Positions 8,124 to 14,058 of a stretch of 21,632 nucleotides of DNA are shown here, one piece after another (the first letter of the stretch is position 1; the number at the start of each line of letters is the position of its first letter). Source of the DNA: an uncultured Bacilli bacterium. Its GTDB lineage: Bacteria; Bacillota_I; Bacilli_A; RF39; UBA660. The position numbers were made by a program, and so were the translations under genes. The stretch spans positions 1 through 21,632 of the forward strand of contig CANPXI010000006.1 of assembly GCA_947585885.1 (NCBI GenBank). Direction: 5' to 3'. Under the pieces are notes generated by a model. The model was not told the DNA's origin. It did no database searches and saw only the letters and a program-made list of their open reading frames with translations.

Positions 8124-8567
8124 CTAATTAATGCTACATTTAGTTTTATAGTCTACATCAGACTCGGTTTCATATTCACCATTTTCACAAACTAAGTAAG
8201 CAGCTGCTTTGTTGTTTTCATAGATTACACAGCCATTACAGTTACTACCTCTTAGTGAAATCGGTTCAATGTAGTCGTTTGTTACTAGTGCACTTAGATT
8301 TATGTAGCCAGAATATGTGAGATCTGAGTTTCTTTTAATTGTTCCTGGACAAGTATTGTTTCCTAAAGGATTTTTACAGTAGTCTTCTAGGTATAATAGT
8401 CCTGCTTCTTTTAGTTCACTTTCTTGAACTTTCATTGCATTTTTTTCGCTTTTACCAAATACGCTTGTTAAATTGGGCACAATAAGAAGCATAAGTACTC
8501 CAATTAATGCTATTACGGCTAATACTTCAGTTAGAGTAAAACCTAATTTATTTACAGTAACCTTCAC
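8124..8567 (-). CDS. Type IV prepilin-like protein (GFTLTE class)
   Basis: A 147-residue protein with the N-methylated prepilin signature LGFTLTEVLAVIALIGVLML at residues 8-27: a short leader, Gly/Phe cleavage site, Glu at +5 and a hydrophobic alpha-1 helix. The mature domain holds five or more cysteines (YCKNP, NTCP, SNCNGC, VCE, KC), suggesting disulfides. GspG/ComGC-type pilins carry this motif, whereas Flp pilins do not, so its place inside a Tad operon is notable. The start is GTG at 8567, which lies inside the end of the flp gene (20-bp overlap) and is preceded by AAAGGAG nine bases upstream. No ATG is available before residue 31. Confidence 0.8.
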   Translation of the reverse strand: MKVTVNKLGFTLTEVLAVIALIGVLMLLIVPNLTSVFGKSEKNAMKVQESELKEAGLLYLEDYCKNPLGNNTCPGTIKRNSDLTYSGYINLSALVTNDYIEPISLRGSNCNGCVIYENNKAAAYLVCENGEYETESDVDYKTKCSIN

Positions 8568-8736
8568 CTGGTTTATCTCCTTTTACATATTCTTGGGCAG
8601 ATATTTCACATCCACTTTTTGTTATTGCATCTTTTAGATACCCTCCAAATGTATTAACTAGAGTTATTGCAATTACACTTATAAGAGCGATTATTAATAT
8701 GTACTCAGTAAGTGCTTGTCCTTTATTATTTCTCAT
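8548..8736 (-). CDS. flp: Flp-type major pilin
   Basis: A 62-residue prepilin, typical length for Flp. It begins MRNNKGQALTEYILIIALI, with G/QALTEY as the cleavage site and TEY around +5, then a hydrophobic helix. A short C-terminal part contains two cysteines (SGCEIS and YCK), which may close a loop. Flp is the major subunit of the Tad pilus. The longest frame starts at 8781, but the ATG at 8736 is preferred because AGGTGAG lies 3 bases ahead and the leader length fits. It is the first gene of the operon, behind a TTGACA promoter. Confidence 0.88.
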   Translation of the reverse strand: MRNNKGQALTEYILIIALISVIAITLVNTFGGYLKDAITKSGCEISAQEYVKGDKPGEGYCK

Positions 8737-8752
8737 ATTCTCACCTATTATA

Positions 8753-8781
8753 ATTTTATAAAAATATCTTTCTTTTGTCAA
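8753..8781 (-). promoter_or_regulatory. Sigma-A promoter of the Tad/flp operon
   Basis: On the minus strand TTGACA (8781-8776), a 17-bp spacer and TAAAAT (8758-8753). The predicted transcript starts near 8746, leaving a leader of only about 10 nt that begins at the ribosome binding site. Confidence 0.75.
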
Positions 8782-8788
8782 TTCTATG

Positions 8789-8797
8789 TGCTAATAT
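8789..8797 (+). promoter_or_regulatory. Extended -10 promoter of the DUF192 gene
   Basis: TG-c-TAATAT on the plus strand. The A of the ATG at 8804 is the seventh base after the -10, which predicts a leaderless transcript. The -35 is poor and no Shine-Dalgarno sequence precedes the ATG. Confidence 0.5.
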
Positions 8798-8803
8798 TAA
8801 TGT

Positions 8804-9085
8804 ATGAATAGTATAAATGATATTAAAAATATGGATATTGTTATAGCAAATTCTTTTTTTACTAAATTAATTGGACTTATGGGTAAAAAAAATTTTAATT
8901 ATGCCTTTTTACTTAAAAATACTAATGGCATTCATACTTTTTTTATGAGGACTAATATAGATGTGGTTCTACTAGATAAAGACTACAATGTTTTATTTAC
9001 ATATAAAAACGTTTCTCCTTGGAAAATAATTTTTCCTAAGAAAAACGTTAAACATACTTTAGAACTGCCACCCAATACTTTATAA
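8804..9085 (+). CDS. DUF192 family protein
   Basis: A 93-residue protein with the DUF192 pattern: ANSFFTKLIGLMGKK (about residues 14-28), AFLLKNTNGIHTFFMRTNIDVVLLDKDYNVL, and a PWKIIFPKKNVKHTLELPPN end. DUF192 proteins are small beta-barrels of unknown function. It is the only large plus-strand gene in the window, divergent from the Tad operon, and its stop overlaps the stop of the convergent next gene by 6 bp. DUF192 genes are often seen next to Tad genes in other genomes (recollection, not tested). No signal peptide is visible, so it is probably cytoplasmic. Confidence 0.8.
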   Translation: MNSINDIKNMDIVIANSFFTKLIGLMGKKNFNYAFLLKNTNGIHTFFMRTNIDVVLLDKDYNVLFTYKNVSPWKIIFPKKNVKHTLELPPNTL

Positions 9086-9355
9086 TTTTAAACTATCTGT
9101 TTTACTAATATCAAGTAATTCCATTTCTATTTCAAGCATTTCTTGTTGTTCTTTTATTAATTCCTCTCTAAGAACTGTTTTTTCTCTATATTTTTTGCAA
9201 ACTCTTTTCCAAGTTTTTATGTAGTTTATAACTTCTTCTTCACTTATGTTTTTTACAATATTTATAAGTTCTTCTATGTCTCCATAGACAAGTCCTTCTC
9301 TTATTTTATAATATTTTTTTCTATCTTCTTCACTCATTGTATCAAAACGGTACAT
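9080..9355 (-). CDS. Small hypothetical protein, highly charged
   Basis: A 91-residue protein I do not recognise. It is rich in Glu, Lys and Arg, has no membrane segment, and should be mostly helical: a stretch at residues 25-55 (IEELINIVKNISEEEVINYI) and a possible coiled coil at 58-83. A good AGAGGTGA site stands ahead of the ATG at 9355. It lies between the tRNA-Ser terminator and the convergent DUF192 gene and could be transcribed by read-through from the tRNA promoter. Coding is supported by the ribosome binding site and normal codon use. Confidence 0.6.
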   Translation of the reverse strand: MYRFDTMSEEDRKKYYKIREGLVYGDIEELINIVKNISEEEVINYIKTWKRVCKKYREKTVLREELIKEQQEMLEIEMELLDISKTDSLKL

Positions 9356-9381
9356 ATTTATTCACCTCTTTAAACTAAATA

Positions 9382-9400
9382 AAAACCCTATAAAGGGTTT
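9382..9400 (-). terminator. Terminator of tRNA-Ser
   Basis: AAACCC/GGGTTT stem with a short loop followed by TTATTT on the minus strand, about 12 bases after the encoded CCA end. Confidence 0.75.
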
Positions 9401-9411
9401 AATTTTTTTAA

Positions 9412-9502
9412 TGGCGGAGACAGAGAGATTTGAACTCTCGCGCCAGTTTCCCGACCTACACCCTTAGCAGGGGCGCCTCTTCAGCCTCTTGAGTATGTCT
9501 CC
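9412..9502 (-). tRNA. tRNA-Ser(GCU)
   Basis: A 91-nt gene on the minus strand. The acceptor stem GGAGACA pairs with TGTCTCC, followed by G and an encoded CCA. The anticodon loop CTGCTAA gives anticodon GCU (reads AGC/AGU). The long variable arm typical of serine tRNA is present, and the T arm carries GTTCAAATC. A promoter and terminator flank the gene, so it is transcribed on its own. Confidence 0.95.
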
Positions 9503-9523
9503 ATAATTATCAGCTACTACTAA

Positions 9524-9552
9524 ATAATACCCTATTTTTCGTTAGTTGTCAA
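9524..9552 (-). promoter_or_regulatory. Sigma-A promoter of tRNA-Ser
   Basis: TTGACA (9552-9547), 17-bp spacer, TATTAT (9529-9524) on the minus strand, about 21 bp ahead of the mature 5' end. Confidence 0.8.
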
Positions 9553-9564
9553 TTAAAATTAAAA

Positions 9565-9595
9565 GGAAGAATTAAATTCACTCATTAACTCTTCC
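9565..9595 (-). terminator. Hairpin with T-rich tail, possible terminator
   Basis: An 11-bp stem with one mismatch (GGAAGAATTAA against TTAACTCTTCC on the plus strand) and a 9-base loop, followed on the minus strand by TTTTAATTTTAATTG. It would stop minus-strand transcripts coming from the repeat unit before they enter the tRNA gene. No gene was seen that directly needs it. Confidence 0.4.
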
Positions 9596-9726
9596 ATTAA
9601 TATTATAGTGTTTTAATTTAATTTTATTCACTTTTTTTATATGTTTAATTTTAAAAATTAAAGTATCAAAATTAGTGAAAATGATATCAAAATTAAATTT
9701 TAAGAGTATTTTTGTGCAATATAAAA

Positions 9727-9776
9727 TACTAAAAGTAGCCACAAAATTCAATTTTTAGTGGAGTTGACTTTTAGTA
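9727..9776. repeat. Perfect inverted repeat at the mini-ORF promoter, copy 1
   Basis: TACTAAAAGT (9727-9736) and ACTTTTAGTA (9767-9776) are separated by 30 bp. An inner CCAC...GTGG pair extends the possible hairpin. The right arm overlaps the -35 box. Arms and 30-bp spacing are identical in copy 2, while the inner part differs. Confidence 0.7.
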
Positions 9777-9793
9777 TTTATATGTGTTAGTGT
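9764..9793 (+). promoter_or_regulatory. Promoter of mini-ORF, copy 1
   Basis: TTGACT (9764-9769) and, 18 bp on, TAGTGT (9788-9793) preceded by TG-t. The -35 is good and the -10 is weak but extended. Transcription would start near A9801, at ACAGGGGATG. Confidence 0.5.
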
Positions 9794-9867
9794 ATGTTTT
9801 ACAGGGGATGTTTAGACTCTGGTGTTTGCCTATCTTTTTATTCTTTTGAACGAAGGGAGGGCTTTAC

Positions 9868-9978
9868 ATGAAATGGAAGACTTTCATAATTTATGTGCTT
9901 AGACACATTTGTGTAATATTATTAGAAGTAATAGTCCTTGTGGCATTACTTATAGTAGTAAAAAACACTAGACCTTAA
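9868..9978 (+). CDS. 36-aa hydrophobic peptide, possible type I toxin (copy 1)
   Basis: An ATG seven bases after AAGGGAGG opens a 36-codon frame. The peptide starts MKWKTFIIYVLRHIC, continues as one membrane helix of about 20 residues rich in Ile, Leu and Val, and ends in a charged tail (VKNTRP). The paralogue at 17225 shares 17 of the first 28 residues, including FII-VL-HIC and ALL, so the frame appears conserved. Size, composition, strong ribosome binding site and a convergent antisense RNA resemble small membrane toxins of type I systems (Fst, TxpA and similar), but I see no sequence match to a named family. Toxicity is inference. The tail end overlaps the antisense terminator. Confidence 0.6.
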   Translation: MKWKTFIIYVLRHICVILLEVIVLVALLIVVKNTRP

Positions 9979-10034
9979 TAAGTCTAATGCTTATCCATAA
10001 CGGGTAAACATTCAGAGTTCTGAACATTTCCTGT
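9960..10034 (-). ncRNA. Convergent antisense RNA, copy 1 (putative antitoxin RNA)
   Basis: A promoter at 10067-10039 should start a minus-strand RNA at about 10034-10032. It runs into a hairpin at 9989-9966 (CATTAGAC/GTCTAGTG, one G-U pair) followed by six T, giving about 75 nt. It covers the 3' end of the mini-ORF and its 3' flank. Its first 32 nt closely resemble the 5' end of the mini-ORF mRNA. Copy 2 has the same promoter spacing and RNA length. Role as an antitoxin is inference from layout. Confidence 0.6.
9966..9989 (-). terminator. Terminator of antisense RNA, copy 1
   Basis: An 8-bp stem with one G-U pair, followed by TTTTTT on the minus strand. It overlaps the stop codon of the mini-ORF. 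Confidence 0.7.
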
Positions 10035-10038
10035 ATTA

Positions 10039-10067
10039 AATATATCATAATTTTAATATTTATTCAA
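10039..10067 (-). promoter_or_regulatory. Promoter of antisense RNA, copy 1
   Basis: TTGAAT (10067-10062), 17-bp spacer, TATATT (10044-10039) on the minus strand. It begins five bases after the stop codon of the DUF3267-like gene. Confidence 0.75.
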
Positions 10068-10071
10068 TTGT

Positions 10072-10746
10072 TTAAATTAATAATACAAATAAACTAATTA
10101 AAACTACAACTATTAATAAATAGCTAACTTTACTTATTTTTATCTTAGTATAGTCTTCTCTTTTTAACTTCTCTGTTTTTCCTACATAAATGAGTCCAAA
10201 TGGTTTTTCTATATCTATTTTATCCGTGTATATTCCAAAAGACACTTCATCATCAAACTCTGAATATTCTACAGTTTTATCAAGTTTACGAATAAAATTA
10301 AACATAAATATGTCTCCAATTGAACCTGAAATATTAAATATAGATAATATTAGTAAGTATGGACTTTTTATAATTAAACTAATTATATAAGTAACTATTC
10401 CTAAATAAAATAATGGAAACATAAGTGAATTTAATATATTTTTTCTTGATATGTTTTCTTTACATAAGCAATATAATATACTTTTTTCTATAGCCATACC
10501 ATAAACAATATTTTTATATTTAGCGCCATATAACCAATAAGATAAACTATGAAGTAATTCATGGGCTATCATATAAAGAAAATATAAAATTAGAAGTAAA
10601 AAGATATTTATATTATTAAATGATATATCTATTTTAAATATATAAAATATTATACCTGTAAATAAAATTACTCCTATTAGTAATAATATTGAAAATATAT
10701 TTAATAATAATAAATTTAATTTATATATATAATATTTTTTATTCAT
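10072..10746 (-). CDS. DUF3267-like membrane zinc metalloprotease
   Basis: A 224-residue membrane protein. Two hydrophobic segments lie at about residues 10-35 and 46-66. The second contains a zinc-binding HELLH motif (YMIAHELLHSLSYW), as in site-2-protease-like intramembrane peptidases. A later GSIGDIFMFNFIRKL segment (about 147-160) supplies a candidate third ligand (Asp), as in the DUF3267 group. A final helix closes the C-terminus. The substrate is unknown. It stands just downstream of the surface-protein operon but behind that operon's terminator. A TGaTATAAT extended -10 places the transcription start on the ATG, and no Shine-Dalgarno is present, so a leaderless mRNA is predicted. It ends where repeat copy 1 begins. 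Confidence 0.7.
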   Translation of the reverse strand: MNKKYYIYKLNLLLLNIFSILLLIGVILFTGIIFYIFKIDISFNNINIFLLLILYFLYMIAHELLHSLSYWLYGAKYKNIVYGMAIEKSILYCLCKENISRKNILNSLMFPLFYLGIVTYIISLIIKSPYLLILSIFNISGSIGDIFMFNFIRKLDKTVEYSEFDDEVSFGIYTDKIDIEKPFGLIYVGKTEKLKREDYTKIKISKVSYLLIVVVLISLFVLLI

Positions 10747-10752
10747 ATTTTA

Positions 10753-10761
10753 ATTATATCA
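10753..10761 (-). promoter_or_regulatory. Extended -10 promoter of the metalloprotease gene
   Basis: TG-A-TATAAT on the minus strand. The A of the ATG at 10746 is the seventh base after the hexamer, the same geometry as at the DUF192 gene. Confidence 0.5.
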
Positions 10762-10773
10762 AATATAAAGAAA

Positions 10774-10798
10774 AAATGTATCTTATTTTGATACATTT
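10774..10798 (-). terminator. Terminator of the surface-protein operon
   Basis: A perfect 9-bp stem AAATGTATC/GATACATTT with a 7-base loop, followed by TTTC and further T on the minus strand, directly after the stop of the last surface gene. Confidence 0.8.
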
Positions 10799-10801
10799 TA
10801 T

Positions 10802-12424
10802 TTAATTGTCTTTAAGTTCACATTCATCACTTAAATGAGGAATATAAGGATTATCTACAGTTCCATCTCCTGTTAAAGTTACACATGACTTTAAGGATAG
10901 AACTGGACGAATGACAAAACTTGAATTGCTGACGTAAGTGCTATTCAAGTAGCCCGGATTAGTAGAGGTGCCACTCACGTCGAATACGACCGCACCACTG
11001 CCATCGAAGTAATACGGACTCATTGTCCACCACCAACTTTCTTGAACAGAACTACTACCACTACTGTTTAAATAGTAGTAAGATTTCGAATTATTACTAT
11101 ACAATCCTCCAGCATATACTACTTCATCTGCTGTCATTAAAGCTACCGGTTTATCTTCTAATGCTTGATTTCCTATTCCTTTTGTATTTTTACCGGTAAA
11201 CATATCTTTTTCTCTTCCACCTTCTGTTGTTGCATCTACATATAAGGTCGGCGTATTTCCTGTTGTATTTAGACCACATTTAAATGTTGGATGATTTTTA
11301 TTATATAATCTATAATTGGCTGCATAGTACATTGTTCCGCTTGATTGATATCCATCACTACTTCTATCATTACAATATATTGCGGTTTTACTTATATATT
11401 TGTCATAAATTTGAAGTAAATTTTCTTCATACCACTTATCTATTGTTTGTTTTATTGTACTTGATGTTTTTTGACTTGTTCTATTTTTTTCTAAACTCCC
11501 TGTTGTCCCATACATGTATCCTACATACATTGTATTATTATAAGTTGAATTATATTGAATATAGCCTTTATTAACTAAAGGATTTATATATGCTTGTGTT
11601 GAAGTATGATCTGTTCCATGATATAAAAGTTTTAATCCTCCGTCTTCATTTGTTCTGATTATTCTCCACCATAGGTCTTTATCTTCTGCATTTGTTCCAA
11701 ACTTTACCCAGTTATCATATTTAGTATCATTTACATTTCCGGTCCAATAATATACTTCTTCTCCTATTCCGTCTCCATTTATATCTTCAGTGTATTCTCC
11801 ACTTTCTTTATGTACTGCTCCTTCTTCATCTACGTTTGCAAAATCTTCTCTTGATGTTGCATCTTTATATTTGTTCGCAAAGAATTCTGCTAATGTTGGT
11901 GTTGAGGTTGTTAGAGATAACTTCCCTGTAAATTGTTTTCCCATATCTATACTTTGGTCTATATATTTTAGATTTTTATATCTAAATATTATTTGATATG
12001 TATGAGTTGTATTACCTTTTATAGTGATGTTTTCTCCTAATACTTGATAACAAGATGTTTCACATTTTTGTACTGGTTTAAATTCATCCATTTTATATGC
12101 TTCATCATCTTCTGATGTTATTTTATATTCTAAACTATCTGTTACTATTGTATTTACTAAATTTATTAGATTTATATTATATGTATAATCTGTTTTACTT
12201 TGATTTTCTACTGTAAATTCTTTTGTTTTTGTCCATCCTACACTTATTTCTTCATTTATTGTTTCTCCATCTGTAAATATTATTTTTAATGATTCTACTT
12301 GTACTGTTATGTCTTCTCCTACACCTTCTATATCTGCTAGCCAATATGCTAGTGTTGTTCCTATTAGTACTATTAATATACTTACTATTCCTATTATTAG
12401 GTATTTTCTATTTGTTTTATTCAT
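10802..12424 (-). CDS. Exported protein with TasA-like N-terminus and one lectin-like module (surface protein 1)
   Basis: A 540-residue protein. Residues 8-30 form a signal or anchor helix ending in LAYWLAD; a beta-rich region to about 172 follows (VESLKIIFTDG, then a CETSC pair). This layout recalls SipW-processed TasA/camelysin-type proteins (inference). Residues about 175-535 form the module shared with the two upstream genes: EDINGDGIGEEVYYWTG (possible calcium loop), LWWRIIRTNEDGG, YVGYMYG, KTAIYCNDR, MTADEVVYAGG, WWWTMSP, VIRPVLSLKSC. The WTMSP...IRPVL end resembles C-type-lectin-fold domains (FGE, DUF1566, DUF6273 style). The segment between those two motifs is unusually GC-rich. It is the last gene of a three-gene operon, with AGGAGG before its ATG. 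Function (adhesion or ligand binding) is inference. Confidence 0.75.
   Translation of the reverse strand: MNKTNRKYLIIGIVSILIVLIGTTLAYWLADIEGVGEDITVQVESLKIIFTDGETINEEISVGWTKTKEFTVENQSKTDYTYNINLINLVNTIVTDSLEYKITSEDDEAYKMDEFKPVQKCETSCYQVLGENITIKGNTTHTYQIIFRYKNLKYIDQSIDMGKQFTGKLSLTTSTPTLAEFFANKYKDATSREDFANVDEEGAVHKESGEYTEDINGDGIGEEVYYWTGNVNDTKYDNWVKFGTNAEDKDLWWRIIRTNEDGGLKLLYHGTDHTSTQAYINPLVNKGYIQYNSTYNNTMYVGYMYGTTGSLEKNRTSQKTSSTIKQTIDKWYEENLLQIYDKYISKTAIYCNDRSSDGYQSSGTMYYAANYRLYNKNHPTFKCGLNTTGNTPTLYVDATTEGGREKDMFTGKNTKGIGNQALEDKPVALMTADEVVYAGGLYSNNSKSYYYLNSSGSSSVQESWWWTMSPYYFDGSGAVVFDVSGTSTNPGYLNSTYVSNSSFVIRPVLSLKSCVTLTGDGTVDNPYIPHLSDECELKDN
10910..11017 (-). other. Compositionally distinct, putatively variable C-terminal cassette of surface protein 1
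   Basis: The 36 codons between TMSP and the Arg of IRPVL are about 47 % GC by hand count (51 of 108). About 20 codons end in G or C (GGC, GTC, TTC, GAC, ACC, TAC, AGC), whereas the start of the same gene has almost none. The sequence on either side is conserved among all paralogues. Confidence 0.6.
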
Positions 12425-12436
12425 TTTATATACCTC

Positions 12437-14041
12437 CTAATTATCTGCCTTTGCACAAGTATCATCTATTTCTGGTATATATGGATCTTCTGTTGTTCCA
12501 CTACCTTTTAACGTTGCACATGCTTTTATAGATAGGACTGGACGGACAACAGGGGTCGAACCTCCCGCACCCGAACCACTTAAATTACCAGGTAAGTTAG
12601 AACTAGAGTTATTGGTAACGCCGTACACGTATGAGTACGTCGCATTGAAGAAATATGGACTCATTGTCCACCAATAACCATCTATAGAATTACCATTTGC
12701 ATTATTATAATAATAGTAAGATTTTGAATTCTGTCCGTACAATCCGCCTGCATATACTACTTCATCTGCTGTCATTAAGGCTATTGGATATTGTAATTGC
12801 TCATTTCCTATATCAGAACTATTACTAGTTGTAAACATATCTCTTTTTCTTTCTGTTTCTGTGCTTGCTGTACTATATAAAGTTGGTGAATTTTCTGATG
12901 TGTCTAATCCACATTTAAAACTTGGATGATTTTTATTATATAGTCTATCATATGCTGCATAATACATTATACTAGAAGTTTGATAACCTTTTGTATTTCT
13001 ATCATTACAATATATAGCTGTTTTACTTATATATTTGTCATAGCCTTTTACTTTTAGATTATCTTCATACCATTTATCTATTACTCCCTTTATTGTTGAA
13101 TCTTTTGAATTTGCTCTATTGTTTGTTAATCCAGTATTATTATTTCCTGTTGTACCATACATATATCCTACATACATTGGATTATTAGATGTTGAGTTAT
13201 ATGCACTTGTTCCTATATATGCATTTGTTACATCAGGTCCTGTTCCATGATATAAGAGTCTTAATCCTCCATCTTCATTTGTTCTGATTATTCTCCACCA
13301 TAAATCAGTACCACTTGAGTCTTGTCCAAACTTTACCCAGTTATCATATGGAGTATCGTTTACATTTCCTGTCCAGTAGTATACTTTTGCTCCTCCTTCT
13401 GTATAATCTCCTTCTTCTATATGAACTGCTCCTTCTTCATCTGCATTTTTAAAATCTTTTCTTGATGTAGCATTAGGATATTTTTCTTCAAAGAAATCTG
13501 CTAATACTCTCTTCTTTCCTCTTGTTATTGATAATTTTCCTTTGAATTCTTTTTCTTGATCATCTGTTTGATCTTCAAATTCTTTATTAGGATATCTAAA
13601 TTCTATTTGATATCTATGTGTTTCTCCTGATTTTATTGATATACTTTTTCCTATTACTTGTGTACATTTATCTGGACATTTTTGTATTAGTTTATAGTCT
13701 TCCATTTTGTATGCTGTTTCATCTTCTGATGTTATTCTGTATTCTAGACTATCTGTTACTAATGTATTTATTAATTCTTCTATATTTATTTGATATATAT
13801 AATCACTTTTCCCTAGATTTTCTACTGTAAATTCTTTTATTTTTGTCCATCCTAGAGGTATATCTGTATCATTTATTATTTCATCATCTGTAAATTTTAT
13901 TTTTAGTGTTTCTACTGTAAATGTCATTTCTCTTCCTTCACCTTGCACTACTGCTACCCAGTAGGCTACACTAAGTCCAATTAATATTATTAATACACTT
14001 ACTATTCCTATTATTAAATACTTTTTATTTACTTTATTCAT
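12437..14041 (-). CDS. Exported protein with TasA-like N-terminus and one lectin-like module (surface protein 2)
   Basis: A 534-residue paralogue of the neighbouring genes. The N-terminal helix (residues about 8-29, ending SVAYWVA) is followed by the beta-rich region with VETLKIKFTDDE and the CPDKC pair. Then comes a single module with GGAKVYYWTGN, LWWRIIRTNEDGG, YVGYMYG, KTAIYCNDRNTKG, FKCG, MTADEVVYAGG, YWWTMSP and VVRPVLSIKAC. The calcium-like DxNGDG loop of surface protein 1 is missing. Between TMSP and VRPVL it differs almost completely from its paralogues and is GC-rich. AGGAGGT precedes the ATG. It lies 17 bp after surface protein 3 and 12 bp before surface protein 1, so one transcript is likely. 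Confidence 0.75.
   Translation of the reverse strand: MNKVNKKYLIIGIVSVLIILIGLSVAYWVAVVQGEGREMTFTVETLKIKFTDDEIINDTDIPLGWTKIKEFTVENLGKSDYIYQINIEELINTLVTDSLEYRITSEDETAYKMEDYKLIQKCPDKCTQVIGKSISIKSGETHRYQIEFRYPNKEFEDQTDDQEKEFKGKLSITRGKKRVLADFFEEKYPNATSRKDFKNADEEGAVHIEEGDYTEGGAKVYYWTGNVNDTPYDNWVKFGQDSSGTDLWWRIIRTNEDGGLRLLYHGTGPDVTNAYIGTSAYNSTSNNPMYVGYMYGTTGNNNTGLTNNRANSKDSTIKGVIDKWYEDNLKVKGYDKYISKTAIYCNDRNTKGYQTSSIMYYAAYDRLYNKNHPSFKCGLDTSENSPTLYSTASTETERKRDMFTTSNSSDIGNEQLQYPIALMTADEVVYAGGLYGQNSKSYYYYNNANGNSIDGYWWTMSPYFFNATYSYVYGVTNNSSSNLPGNLSGSGAGGSTPVVRPVLSIKACATLKGSGTTEDPYIPEIDDTCAKADN
12546..12659 (-). other. Compositionally distinct, putatively variable C-terminal cassette of surface protein 2
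   Basis: The 38 codons between TMSP and the Arg of VRPVL are about 46 % GC by hand count (53 of 114), with many codons such as TAC, ACC, GCG, TCG and GTC. The encoded run is rich in Gly, Ser and Asn and does not align well with that of surface protein 1. Confidence 0.6.
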
Positions 14042-14058
14042 TTAATATACCTCCTTTC

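Larger units (their letters stand above)
9630..10068 (+). repeat. Direct repeat unit, copy 1 (small-peptide/antisense cassette)
   Basis: A 439-bp unit that recurs in the same orientation at 16995-17425. Shared landmarks in order are ACTTTTTTTATATGTT, two ATCAAAATTA-like words around GAAAATGATATCA, a 10-bp inverted repeat at the promoter, the ACAGGGGATG leader, a strong ribosome binding site, a hydrophobic mini-ORF, an antisense terminator and an antisense promoter. Flanks and the 5' leader are much more alike than the mini-ORF. No transposase, terminal inverted repeat or target duplication was seen. Confidence 0.85.

Noticed and set aside
9661..9720. CRISPR-like short repeats (ATCAAAATTA words)
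   Set aside because: Only two imperfect words per unit, with no regular spacer pattern and no cas genes.
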